DNA of 64,000 nucleotides, taken from the NCBI RefSeq assembly GCF_024166365.1, contig NC_064846.1, forward strand, positions 32,757,866 through 32,821,865. Reading direction: 5' to 3'. This DNA is from Elephas maximus indicus. Its lineage: Eukaryota > Chordata > Mammalia > Proboscidea > Elephantidae. Of the stretch, positions 1-11,093 are shown in pieces. Made by a program: the position numbers and the translations under genes. Every line of letters begins with the position of its first letter. Position 1 is the first letter of the stretch. The notes beneath the pieces are model-generated. The model saw only the letters and a list, made by a program, of their open reading frames with translations. It was not told the DNA's origin and did no database searches.

Positions 1-807
1 GTACTGTATATACTTTGGCAGATGAGAGGTGATTTTAAGTCTAAAATAAAGAGGCATCTGCTAATGAAATCATGTACTTTTGATATGGAAAACTGGACGT
101 TAGGGTAAGTTGTCAGAGCTATGTGAAAGGACTACCGCATTTTTAGACAAATAATGTGCACGTTATACATTTTTTGCCAACTGCGCAACTCTCTCGCACA
201 TTATCTTCCTAGGCATACTATTGGGCATTATATGTGTGGGTGTGCTATTTATGTGGGCATATTATTTGCAGAAATATACGGTATATTTATGGTTGTATAT
301 TTAACCTGCTGTGCAAGCCCAGTTAATTTTTCCTTTAACTACATTCTTTAAATTTTAATGTGAAGTCTGATTATATCTCTTTTTATACTTTGAAGACCTT
401 GGTTCTCGTGCTCCCAGTATTTTATTTCTTGGTGTAGATTTTCTGTTGTAATTGTAACAAATCATGTTCTGAAACGCATTTTTTCCCCAATTTCTAAGAA
501 ATTCAACCAACTGGCTGTTTTTAGGAGTTGCTTCCCATGTTATGAAGCATTCAAGCTATGGTCCTGAATCATGAAATTCTGCGACGCTTGTTCCCACTGA
601 TGTTTGTTCATCTCGTATGTTTCAAAAGGCAGTTAATTTCATTGACTCTGGTAATAAAGGGAGACACTCTCCTTTAAGCAGTTCTTGTGCTCATTCCCAA
701 TATCACTGGAAAGCATTCCATTTGGGGTGTGTGTTGGTGTTTTTGTGCTCAATGAATTCAAGAAGTATGTGTTATTTTCGATACAAAATGTACCTAAATT
801 AAAAGTT
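1..807. other. unassigned AT-rich sequence
   Basis: I recognise no gene, RNA or repeat family here. The short open frames have no domain-like content and are what AT-rich noncoding DNA produces by chance. It ends where an L1 3' fragment begins. Confidence 0.5.
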
Positions 808-2041
808 TTCACTGTTTACAATAGCAAAAACATGGAAGCAACCAAGGTGCCCATCAACGGATGAATGGTTAAATAAATTATGGTATATTCACACAATGGA
901 ATGCTACACATCGATAAAGAACAGTGAGGAATCTGTGAACATTTCATAACATGGAGGAACCTGGAAGGCATTATGCTGAGTGAAATTAGTCAGTTGCAAA
1001 AGGACAAATATTGTATAAGATCACTATTATAAGAATTTGAGAAATAGTTTAAACTGAGAAGAAAACATTCTTTTGTGGTTACGAGAGGGGGGAGGGAGGG
1101 AGGGTGGGAGAGGAGCATTCACTAATTAGATAAGAACTACTTTAGGTGAAGGGAAAGACAGCACACAATACAGGGGAGGTCAGCACAATTGGACTAAACC
1201 AAAAGCAAAGAAGTTTCCTGAATAAACTGAACGCTTCGAAGTACAGCGTAGCAGGGGCAGGGGTCTGGGGACCATGGTTTCAGGGGACACCTAAGTCAAC
1301 TGGCATAATAAAATCTATTAAGAAAACATTCTGCATCCCACTTTGGAGAGTGGCATCTGGGGTCTTAAAGGCTAGCAAGCGGCCATCTAAGATGCATCAA
1401 TTGGTCTCAACCTACCTGGATCAAAGGAGAATGAAGAACACTAAGGACACAAGGTGATAACGAGCCCAAGAGACACAGAAAGGGCCGCATGAACCAGCGA
1501 CTACATCATTCTGAGACCAGAAGAACTAGACGGTGCCCGCCTACAACCCATGACTGCCCTGACAGGGAACACAAAAGAGAACCCCTGAGGGAGCAGGAGA
1601 GCAGTGGGATGCAGACCCAAAATTCTTATAAGACCAGACTTAATGGTCTGACAAGAACTGGAAGGACCCCGGTGGTCATGGCCCCCAGACCTTCTGTTGC
1701 CCCAGGACAGGAACCATTCCTGAAGCCAACTCTGCAGACATGGATTGGACTGGACAATGGGTTGGAGAGGGATGCTGGTGAGGAGTGAGCTTCTTGGATC
1801 AGGTGGACACTTGAGACCATGTTGGCATCTCCTGCCTGGAGGGGAGATGAGAGGGTGGAGGGGGTTAGAAGCTGGCAAAATGGACACGAAAAGAGAGAGT
1901 GGAGGGAGAGGTGGGCTGTCTCAGTAGGGGGAGAGTAATTGGGAGTGTGTATGTAGCAAGGTGTATATGGGTTTTTGTGTGAGAGACTGACTTGATTTGT
2001 AAACTTTCACTTAAAGCACAATAAAAATTATTTTAAAAAAA
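808..2041 (+). mobile_element. L1 LINE, 3' end (end of ORF2 plus 3' UTR)
   Basis: This is a 5'-truncated L1. It starts in the conserved block near the end of ORF2 (the 'actgtttacaatagcaaaaa' stretch), runs through a G-rich purine tract at 1087-1112 and a roughly 900 bp 3' UTR, and ends with an AATAAA-like signal and an A-rich tail near 2030-2041. The same 3' UTR recurs at 46666-47850 on the plus strand and at 9903-11090 on the minus strand, so the copies belong to one family that was active fairly recently in this lineage. Small ORFs inside it are shadows. Confidence 0.9.
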
Positions 2042-2045
2042 GTTT

Positions 2046-3002
2046 GTTTTTACATATAGCACTAACTTGTGGGTGAAATTTTTTATACAAAGATTTTGGA
2101 TTTTCTTTAATGAGATTATTCTATGAACACTGCCCACGCTCCAGGAGAAATATGTGGTATTTAATCACTGATGTGTAGAGTTTATCAATATTATTTTCGT
2201 GAGGCTGTTTATTTCCACAAATCCACTTAGAACAGTAAAAGTAAGGCTGCTGACTTTCATTTTTTGACTGATTTCTTTGGTATTTATCATTGATGCTTGT
2301 ATATAGGAATTAAAAACATCATGAAATACATAAGTTCTCTATGGTTTATAGATAATTCCCCCCAAAGTGATTTATTCATTAATTTTATTGTAGGGCTAGG
2401 ATGGATGCCTTTATAACAAGCATCTGCTATTAAAACAATGAAGAATCAAACGACTTCATTTGGAAGAGTATTTTCTCTATGGGGTAAAAACACATCAAGA
2501 AATAGAGGCTTGGTTAAAAAAAAAAAAAAAAAAAAGCTCTAACGTTAAAGCAGTAGGGAAAAAAATCCCATGCAGAGAAAGAGTTTATGTGAGATTTAAT
2601 GTCAGAGCACTGTGTATTACGTATTAAACTTCCTAATAATAAAAATCTGCCTTACCCTGAAATGAAGATAAATGGTATTTTTTTAAAAGATATTTTGGAG
2701 TCAATTATAATTGACTTAAGTGATTAAAAAAAAAATCTACTCCATAACACATGAGTTTCTGCTATCACAGTATCTTAGAAAAAATAAGCAAGTACTTTCA
2801 TATGCATACCAGATACTGAAAAAAAGTAATTTTGACTCTGAACACTAATGCAAACTTAATTATTTAAAATGGCTAACCAACTATCTCTAATGACTGAAAA
2901 GTAACCGAAATACTCACTGAAGTTTTTTTAAGTCAAAATAGCACCTGAAATAACAAATCACTGTTCTCATAAAGTAAGTTGAAAATCTTAAGTCTGTTCT
3001 CT
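2046..3002. other. unassigned sequence with a poly(A) run
   Basis: AT-rich sequence with a run of about 19 A's near 2516-2535. No coding or repeat signature recognised. Confidence 0.45.
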
Positions 3003-3012
3003 ATCGAGCACA

Positions 3013-3130
3013 TAACCATTGCCGTCGAGTTCATTCCGACTCAGGATTTTCAAGAAGTGCCTTGTGGATTCAAACTGATGAGCTTTTGGTAGCACCCATA
3101 GCTCTTAACCACTACACCACCAGGGTTTCC
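3013..3130 (-). mobile_element. AfroSINE, internally deleted
   Basis: Reverse-strand SINE with both ends but lacking the central part that normally reads 'gaccctatagg...'. It is flanked by a 10 bp target duplication with one mismatch: atcgagcaca at 3003-3012 and atcaagcaca at 3131-3140. Confidence 0.85.
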
Positions 3131-3134
3131 ATCA

Positions 3135-3483
3135 AGCACACAGAACTCCACAATCTGAGTTTCACCCTTCAATTCTCTGGATGAGATTCACACAATCACT
3201 ATAGGCTCACCTAAGGAACTACAAATAATTAACATTATTTCTACAACCAAGGGTTTACTTAGCCTCTCATCATAAGAAAAACCATGTATTAAATACCTAT
3301 ACTTATGTTGCACAGTACAAAGAGAACTGAAATGATGTTTAAAACATGACAGGAAACATGCAAGCAATATAATTCTTTTAGCTCCCACTGCATTACTATC
3401 ATGTTGACTAAAATACATTATACAATGAAATAAAGTCATCTATTTAAAACTCAGGAAATACATGTTTTCAAAATCTCATCTGA
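3135..3483. other. unassigned sequence
   Basis: No gene or repeat recognised between a SINE and an old L1 3' end. Confidence 0.4.
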
Positions 3484-3862
3484 GGAACCCCCAAGACTAC
3501 TGTCCTAAGATAACCTTCTAACTTGAAACTGAAGACATTCACAGAGGCCACCATTCAGCCAAATAACAGGCGGGGCTGTAAAATCAACAATAACAGCTGT
3601 GAAGAATGTGCTCCTTAAAACAATCAACTATATGATACCAAAAGGGCAACATTTGTCCAAAACCAAAGATGAGTTGGCAGGAAGGGACAGGGAAACCAGA
3701 CTAATAGAAATGGGGAACCCATGAAGGAAATGAGGAGAGTGCTGACACATTATGGGGATTTCAACCAATGTCACAGAACAATTAGTTTAAGTATCATTGA
3801 CTGGAAAACTAATTTGCTATGTAAACTTTCACCTAAAGCACAATAAAATGTTAAAAAAAAAG
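3484..3862 (+). mobile_element. old L1 LINE, 3' UTR end
   Basis: It ends in 'aaactttcacctaaagcacaataaaa' followed by A's (3820-3862), the L1 terminus shared by the other copies here. The body resembles the 3' end of the copy ending at 6712 more than the younger family, so it is an older subfamily. Confidence 0.7.
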
Positions 3863-3984
3863 AAGTATCATCTATGACACCTTTGTTGATTCTTCTCCTT
3901 AAAACTCCCAACAGAGTGACTACCCTTTGTACTTCCACTATATGTTCTATGTTTCTTCCTAATGGCCTAAGTGGTATTAAAACA

Positions 3985-6712
3985 CAATAATTCCCCCTAT
4001 CTGCAGATGATATGATACTAAACATAGAAAACTCAAAAGACTATGAGAAAACTACAGAAACTAATAGAAAGATTCAGCAGAATAGCAGGATACAAGATAA
4101 ACGTACAAAAATCTATTGGATTCTTACACACCAATAAAGAGGACTACGAAAAGGAAATCAGGAAAACAACACCATTTATAATAGCACCTAAAAAAAATAA
4201 AATGCTTAGGAATAAATCTAACCAAGGATGTAAAAGACCTGTACAAAGAAAACTACAAAACAATACTGCAAGACCTACATAAATGGAAAAACATACCATA
4301 CTCATCTATAGGTAGACTCAACACTGTGAAAATGTCAATTCTATCCAAAGCAAACTACAAATACAATGCAATCCTGATCCAAATACCAACAGCATTCTTT
4401 AAAGAGATGAAAAACTAATCACTAACTTTATATGGAGAGGGAGGAGGCCCTAGATAAGTAAAGCACTATTAAAGAAGAGTAATAAAGAAGGAAGACTCAC
4501 ACCACCTGACCTCAAAACCTACTATACAGCTACGATAGTCAAAACAGCCTGGTAGTGGTTAAGACAGACACGTTGACAAATGGAACAGAACTGAGAACCC
4601 AGGCGAAAATCCATCCACCTACGGTCACTTGATCTTTGACAAAAGCCTGAAGTCCATCAAATGGAGAAAAGACAGTCATCAAATGGAGAAAAGACAGTCA
4701 TCAAATGGAGAAAAGACAGTCTTTTTAACAAATGGTGCTGGCAAAACTGGATCTGCATATGCAAAAAAAAAATGGAACAGGACCCATACCTCACACCATA
4801 CACGAAAAGTAATTCAAAATGGATCAAATATAAAACCAAAAACTATAAAGATCATAGAAGGAAAAACAGGGTCAACTCTAGAGGCCCTAATACATGGCAT
4901 TAACAGGATACAAACTATAATGATACACAAACACTTGAAGATAAGCTATTTATAACCGGGATCTTCTAAAAATTAAATACTTATGCTTATCAAAAGACTT
5001 CCTAGAAGAGTAAAAAGAGAATCTACACACTGGAAAAAAAATTTTGGCTATGACAAATCCAACAAAGGTCTAATCTCTAAAATCTACAGGAAAATCCAAC
5101 ACCTCAACAAAAAGACAAATAATCCAATTGATAATTGGGCAAAGGATATGAACAGACACTTCACCAAAGAAGACATTTCAAGTAGTGAACAGACACATGA
5201 GGAAACGCTCACAATCATTAGCCATTACAGAAATGTAAATCAAAACCACAATGAGATACCATCTCACACCCCCCCCCACACACATTACTGGCACCAATAA
5301 AAAAAGAAAAAAAAAACAGAAAATAACAAATGCTGGAGAGGCTGTGGGTAGATTGGAACTCTTAAGCACGGCTGGGGGGAATGCAAAATGTTACAAACAT
5401 TTTAGAAAATGATACGGCACTTCCTTAAAAAGCTAGAAATAGAAATACCACATGATTGACCAGTCCCGCTGCCAGGAATATATCCTAGAGAAATAAGAGC
5501 CATCACACAAATAGACATACACATACCCATGTTCACTGCAGCACTGTTCAAAGTAGCAAAATGATGGGAACAACCTAGGTGCCCATCAACAGATGAATGG
5601 ATAAACAAACTATGGTACATACACACAATGGAATACTACACAACAATAAAGAACAATGATGAATCTATCAAGCATCTCATAACATAGATGAATCTGGAAT
5701 GCATTATGCACAAAAGAGCAAATATTGTATGAGACCACTACTATAAAATAAAAACTCATAAGAAGGTTTACACACAAAAAGAAACAATCATTGATGGTTA
5801 AGAGGGAGAGGAGGGGTGGGAGGGAAAAACACTAAACAGACAATAGATTAAGTGGTAACTTTGGTGAAGGGTAAGACAGTATACAATATTGGGGAAGTCA
5901 ACACAACTTGTCCAAGGCAAGGTCATGGAAGTTCCATAGATACATCCAAACTCCCTGAGGGGCCAAATTACTGAGTTGAGGGCTGTGGGGGGACCATTGT
6001 CTCGGAGAACATCTAGTTCAACTGGCATAACATAGTTTATAAAGAAAATGTTCCGCACTCTACTTTGGTGAATAGTGTCTGGGGTCTTAAAAGCTTGAGA
6101 GTGGCTACCTAAGATACTCCGCTGGTCTCACCCCATCTGGAGCAAGGGAGAATGAAGAAAACCAAAGACACATGGGAAAGATTACTCCAAAAGACTAATG
6201 GACCACAACTACCACAGCCTCCACCAGACTGAGTTCAGTACAACTAGATGGTGCCTGCCTACCACCACCGACTGCTCTGACAGGGATCACAACAGAGGGT
6301 CCCAGACAGACCTGGAGAAAAATGTAAAATAAAATTCTAATTCACACACACACAAAAAGACCAGACTTACTAGCCTGACAGAGACTGGAGAAACCCCAAG
6401 AATACAACCCCTGGATGCCCTTATGGCTCAGTACTGAAGTCACTCCTGAGGTTCACCCTTCAGCCAAACATTAGACAGGCCCATAAAACAAAATGAGACT
6501 AAATTGGTATACCAGCCCAGGGGCAAGGAGGAGAAGGTAGGAGGGGACAGGGAAGCTGGTAATGGGGAACCCAAGGTTGAGAAGGGGAGAGTTTTGACAT
6601 GTTGTGGGGCTGGCAACCAATGTCACAAAATAATGTCTGTATTGTTTAATGAGAAAATAGTCCGCTCTATAAACCTTCATCTAAAGTACAATTTTTAAAA
6701 ATTAAAAAAAAA
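3985..6712 (+). mobile_element. old L1 LINE from the RT active site to the 3' end
   Basis: The copy begins at the reverse transcriptase catalytic block: 'gcagatgatatgat' near 4004 encodes Ala-Asp-Asp-Met. It continues through the thumb and C-terminal region, with pieces readable in all three frames (4043-4282, 4629-4955, 4983-5300), and ends in an A-rich tail near 6700. Many stops and frameshifts make it a dead fossil. An unusual 22 bp triplication lies at 4656-4721. It has no target duplication that I can see. Confidence 0.85.
4656..4721 (+). repeat. three perfect tandem copies of a 22 bp unit inside L1 ORF2
   Basis: The unit atcaaatggagaaaagacag+tc repeats at 4656-4677, 4678-4699 and 4700-4721. 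Other L1 copies here have a single unit at this position. Because 22 is not a multiple of 3, each extra copy shifts the frame. Confidence 0.95.
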
Positions 6713-6719
6713 TTTTGTG

Positions 6720-7070
6720 TGTATGTTTCTGTGTGTGTATATACTGGTGTGTGTCCTTGTTAGACTAAAGGTCATTCTGGCAAGGGCTGTGTCTTATCAC
6801 ATCTGTATTCCCAAGGCCTAAAACAATGAATGACATACAGTAGTGCTTAATACATTTTTGACAAAAGAATGAATGCTGAACCACCCCTATTAGGCCACTG
6901 CTGTTAACATACACCCATCACCTTCCCTGGATTCCAGAGATCACCGTGAATACTAAAGAGTGTTAATATGCCATTGTTCCTAAGAAACAGGAAATACGCG
7001 CATACCATGCAAACAACAGAATTCTTCAGTGATGAAAAAACCTATACTAAATCTCATTTTAAAATCATAG
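6720..7070. other. unassigned sequence
   Basis: Starts with a short TG-rich stretch (6715-6760). No gene or repeat family recognised. Confidence 0.4.
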
Positions 7071-7074
7071 GCTT

Positions 7075-7799
7075 CCAGAGACTCCAGCAGCCTGAGACCA
7101 GAAGAACTAGATGATGCCTGGCTACCACCAATGACAGCCCTGACAGGAAACACAATACAGAGTCTCTAATGGAGGAGAAAAGTGGGGTGTAGAGCTCAAA
7201 TTCTAGTAAAAACATCACACTTAATATTCTGACTGAGATTGGAAGAACCCCAGAAGACATGGCCCCCAGACTCTCTGTTAACCCAGAACTATAACCATTC
7301 CCAGGGAAACCCTGGTAGCGTAGTGGTTAAGTGCTACGGCTGCTAACCATAAGGGTCGGCAGCTCGAATCCGCCAGGCACACCTTGGAAACTCTGGAGCA
7401 GTTCTACTCTGTCCCGTAGGATTGCTATGAGTCAGAATCGACTCGACGGCACTGGGTTTGGTTTTTTTTTTGTTTGTTTTATAACCATTCCCAAAGCCAA
7501 CTCTTAAGACAAAGATTAGATTGGACTATAAAACATAAAATGATACTCTTGAAGAGTGTGTTTCTTAGTTCAAGTAGATACATGAGACTAAATGGGCAGC
7601 TGCTGTCCAGAGATGAGAAGGCAGAAAGGGACAGGAGCTGGTTGAATGGACATGGGAAATCTGGGGTGGACAGGAGGAGTCTGTTGACACATTCTAGGGA
7701 TAGCAACTAGGGTCACATAACAATCTGTGCATAAATTTTTATATGGGAAACTAACTTGAGCTGTAAACTTTCACTTAAAGCACAAAAAAAGAAAAAAGG
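7075..7799 (+). mobile_element. L1 LINE 3' UTR fragment interrupted by a SINE
   Basis: It begins at the 3' UTR block 'cagcctgagaccagaagaac' and ends at 'aaactttcacttaaagcac' plus A's. An AfroSINE at 7304-7480 splits it. Confidence 0.85.
7304..7480 (+). mobile_element. AfroSINE, full length, in L1 3' UTR
   Basis: The tRNA-like head with A-box- and B-box-like blocks is followed by the RTE-type tail ending in 'gactcgacggcactgggttt' and a T-rich run. A perfect 13 bp target duplication, ATAACCATTCCCA, flanks it at 7291-7303 and 7481-7493. Confidence 0.95.
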
Positions 7800-7801
7800 A
7801 G

Positions 7802-8095
7802 GACAAGTATTACATGACCCCACTTATATGAAAGATCTAGAACAGTCAAACTTATACAGGTCTAAGTATGGTTATCAGTGGTTACCAGGAGCAGGAGGGA
7901 AGGAGGAGGAAAAGGGAATTCACTGCTTAGGAGACTGTGAAGGGTGATGGGAGAAGTTTCAAGCAGATAATGGTCATGTTTGCACAACATAATGAGTACA
8001 ATTAATGCCACTAAATTGTACACGTAAAAAATGTTGAAATGGCAAATGTTCTGTTGCATACATATTTACCACAATAAGAAAAGTTACTAAAATTT
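7802..8095 (+). mobile_element. ancient L1 3' end fragment
   Basis: The series 'tggttatcagtggttacca', a GGAGG-rich block and 'aaattgtacacgtaaaa' matches the 3' end of old mammalian L1 (L1M type). A sister copy lies at 59700-60390. Confidence 0.65.
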
Positions 8096-8495
8096 TTCAA
8101 AAGGTATAAGCTTCAAAAATTTTCAGTGACAATGTTTTATATGTGCTAACCAAAAAAAAAAAATCATTATTTAAAATTTATCTTAAAATTCCCTCTTTGC
8201 TCATTACTTGCAGAAATATTACAAGTTTTTTTTTCTCTTTAGTCCTCTTTTTTCTCTATGGAGGATCCAGGGTGGAGATACTTATTGAATAACCAACACT
8301 TTCCCTGAACAATGGAGGTAAATCTATCTTTTAATTATCTTAAAGTATTAGTCACACAGAGTTCCCTGTTAGAAACAGCATTTTGATTTACAAAGTATGC
8401 TTTGTTGTAGTATCTAAAAAATGCATCTATGTAAATTCCTCACTGTACAAAAAGTTGAATTTTTAAAATGATACGCCCTGGACAAAAAGGGCATT
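8095..8495. other. unassigned sequence
   Basis: AT-rich; nothing recognised. Confidence 0.4.
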
Positions 8496-8496
8496 A

Positions 8497-9180
8497 TCGT
8501 TTTTTATACATAACAATTTTATTGAGAAAAAATTCACATATCAAATAATTCACAAAGTGTACAATTAAATGATTTTTAGTATATTCAGAGTTGTGCACCA
8601 TTGCCCCGATCCATTTCAGGACATTTTCATCACACCCATACCCATTCCCTGTTACCTGCAGTCCCCAGAAACTAAGCTACTTTCTGTCTCTACGGATTCA
8701 CCTGTTTTGCACCTTTCATAAAAATGGCTTTTCACTCAGAATACTGTTTTCAAGGTTCAACCATGTTGTAACATGTTTCAGTGCTATTTCTTTTTATTGC
8801 TGAGTAACATTCCATTGTATGGATATATCACATTTAAGCAGTAATTCCTCATTTACCCTTCCCACCAGCCCCTGGTAACCACTAATAAAGTTTTGACGCT
8901 ATGCATTTGCCTATTTTAGGTATTTCATACAAGTGGAATCATACAATATTTGCCCTTTTGTGTCTGACTTAATTGATGCAGCATAATATTGTCAAGGTAA
9001 ATTCATACTGTAGCATGTATCAGGACTTCGTTTCTCTTTATGACTGAATAATATTCAATTATGGGTGTACACCACACTTGTTTATCCATTCATCTGTTGA
9101 AGGACAGTTGGGTTGTTTCCACCTTTTGGCTACTGTAACACTGCCATGAACACTTTTAAAAATCTGTTTGAGGCCAAGCT
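8497..9180 (-). mobile_element. ancient L1 3' fragments
   Basis: The text 'ttattgagaaaaaattcaca', then 'gtgcaccattgccc' and 'ttccattgtatggatatatc', is the reverse complement of old L1M ORF2-end and 3' UTR sequence. The arrangement suggests at least two overlapping fragments. Confidence 0.65.
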
Positions 9181-9194
9181 TAGTTGTTTTTTCT

Positions 9195-9902
9195 TAATAA
9201 TAATTTTTTTTAATAACTTATTAAGCTTCAAGTAACGTTTACAAATCCAATCAGTCTGTCACATATAAGTTTACATACATCTCACTCCCTACTCCCACTT
9301 ACTCTCCCCGTCTTGAGTCAGCCCTTTCAGTCTCTCCTTTCTTGACAATTTTGCCGGCTTCCCTCTCTCTCTATCCTCCCATCCCCCCTCCAGACGAGAG
9401 TTGCCAACACAATCTCAAGTGTCCACCTGATATAATTAGCTCACTCTTCATCAGCGTTTCTCTCCCACCCGCTGACCAGTCCCTTTCATTTCTGATGAGT
9501 TGTCTTCGGGGATGGTTCCTGTCCTGTGTCAACAGAAGGTCTGGAGAGCATGGCCGCCGGGATTCCTCCAGTCTCAGTCAGACCATTAAGTTTGGTCTTT
9601 TTATGAGAATTTCGGGTCTGTATCCCACTGATCTCCTGCTCCCTCAGGGGCCCTCTGCTGTGCTCCCTGTCAGGGCAGTCATCGATTGTGGCCGGGCACC
9701 AACTAGTTCTTCTGGTCTCAGGATGATGTAGGTCTCTGGTTCATGTGGCCCTTTCTGTCTCTTGGGCTCTTAGTTGCCATGTGGGCTTGGTGTTCTTCAT
9801 TCTCCTTTGCTCCAGGTGGGTTGAGACCAATTGCTGCATCTTAGATGGCCGCTTGTTAGCATTTAAGACCCCAGACGCCACATTTCAAAGTGGGATGCAG
9901 TT
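9195..9902 (-). mobile_element. L1 LINE, 3' UTR fragment
   Basis: Reverse-strand L1 3' UTR that stops exactly at the block 'agtgggatgcag', where a second L1 3' end begins. It covers the same 3' UTR interval as 9905-10632 and is somewhat more diverged. The plus-strand open frame at 9342-9731 is antisense to the UTR and is not a gene. Confidence 0.85.
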
Positions 9903-11093
9903 AATAATAATTTTTATTGAGCTTTAAGTGAACGTTTACAAATCAAGTCAGTCTGTTACATATAAGCTTATATACACCTTACTCCATACTCCCACTTACT
10001 CTCCCCCTAATGAGGCGGCCCTTCCAGTCTCTCCTTTCGTGACAATTTCGCCAGTTTCTAACCCTCTCTATCCTCCCATCTCCCCTCCAGACAGGAGATG
10101 CCAACACAGCCTCAAGTGTTCACCTGATACAAGTAGCTCACTCTTCATCAGCATCTCTCTCCAACCCACTGTCCAGTCCCTTCCATGTCCCACAAGTTAT
10201 CTTCAGGAATGGTTCCTGTCCTGGGCCAACAGAAGGTTTGGGGACCATGACCGCTGGGATTCCTCTAGTCTCAGTCAGACCACTAAGTCTGGTCTTTTTA
10301 TGAGAATTTGGGGTCTGCATCCCACTGATCTCCTGCTCCCTCAGGTGTTCTCTATTCTGCTCCCTGTCAGGGCAGTCATCGGTTGTGGCCAGGCACCATC
10401 TAGTTCTTCTGGTCTCAGGATCATATAGTCACTGGTTCATGTGGCACTTTCTGTGTCTTAGGCTCGTAATTATCTTGTGTTCTTTCTGTCTCCTGGGCTC
10501 TTAGTTATCATGTGACCTTGGTGTTCTTCATTCTCCTTTGATCCCGGTGGGTTAAGACCAATTGATGCATCTTAGATGGCCGCTTGTTAGCATTTAAGAC
10601 CCCAGACGCCACATTTCAAAGTGGGATGCAGAATGTTTTCATAATAGAATTATTTCGCCAATTGACTTAGAAGTCCCCTTAAGCCACAGTCCCCAAACCC
10701 CCGCCCTTGCTCCGCTGACCTTTGAAGCATTCACAGTTTATCCTGGAAACTTCTTTGCTTTTGGTCCAGTCCAGTTGAGCTGACCTTCCGTGTATTGAGT
10801 ATTGTCCTTCCCTTCACCTAAAGTAGTTCTTATCTACTAACTAATCAGTAAAAAACACTCTCCCACCCTCCCTCCCTCCCCACCTTGTAACCACAAAAGT
10901 ATGTGTTCTTCTCAGTTTATACTATTTCTCAAGATCTTATAATACTGGTCTTATACAATATTTGTCCTTTTGCCTCTGACTAATTTCGCTCAGCATAATG
11001 CCTTCCAGGTTCCTCCATGTTATGAAATGTTTCACAGATTCCTCACTGTTCTTTATCGATGCGTAGTATTCCATTGTGTGAATATACCACAAT

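Noticed and set aside
7304-7376. tRNA gene suggested by A-box/B-box-like sequence in SINE heads
   Set aside because: The similarity is to the tRNA ancestor of the SINE. Copies are numerous, diverged and fused to the RTE-like tail.
9342-10428. Plus-strand frames of 129 and 166 codons that resemble each other
   Set aside because: They are antisense to two homologous L1 3' UTRs, which explains the similarity.
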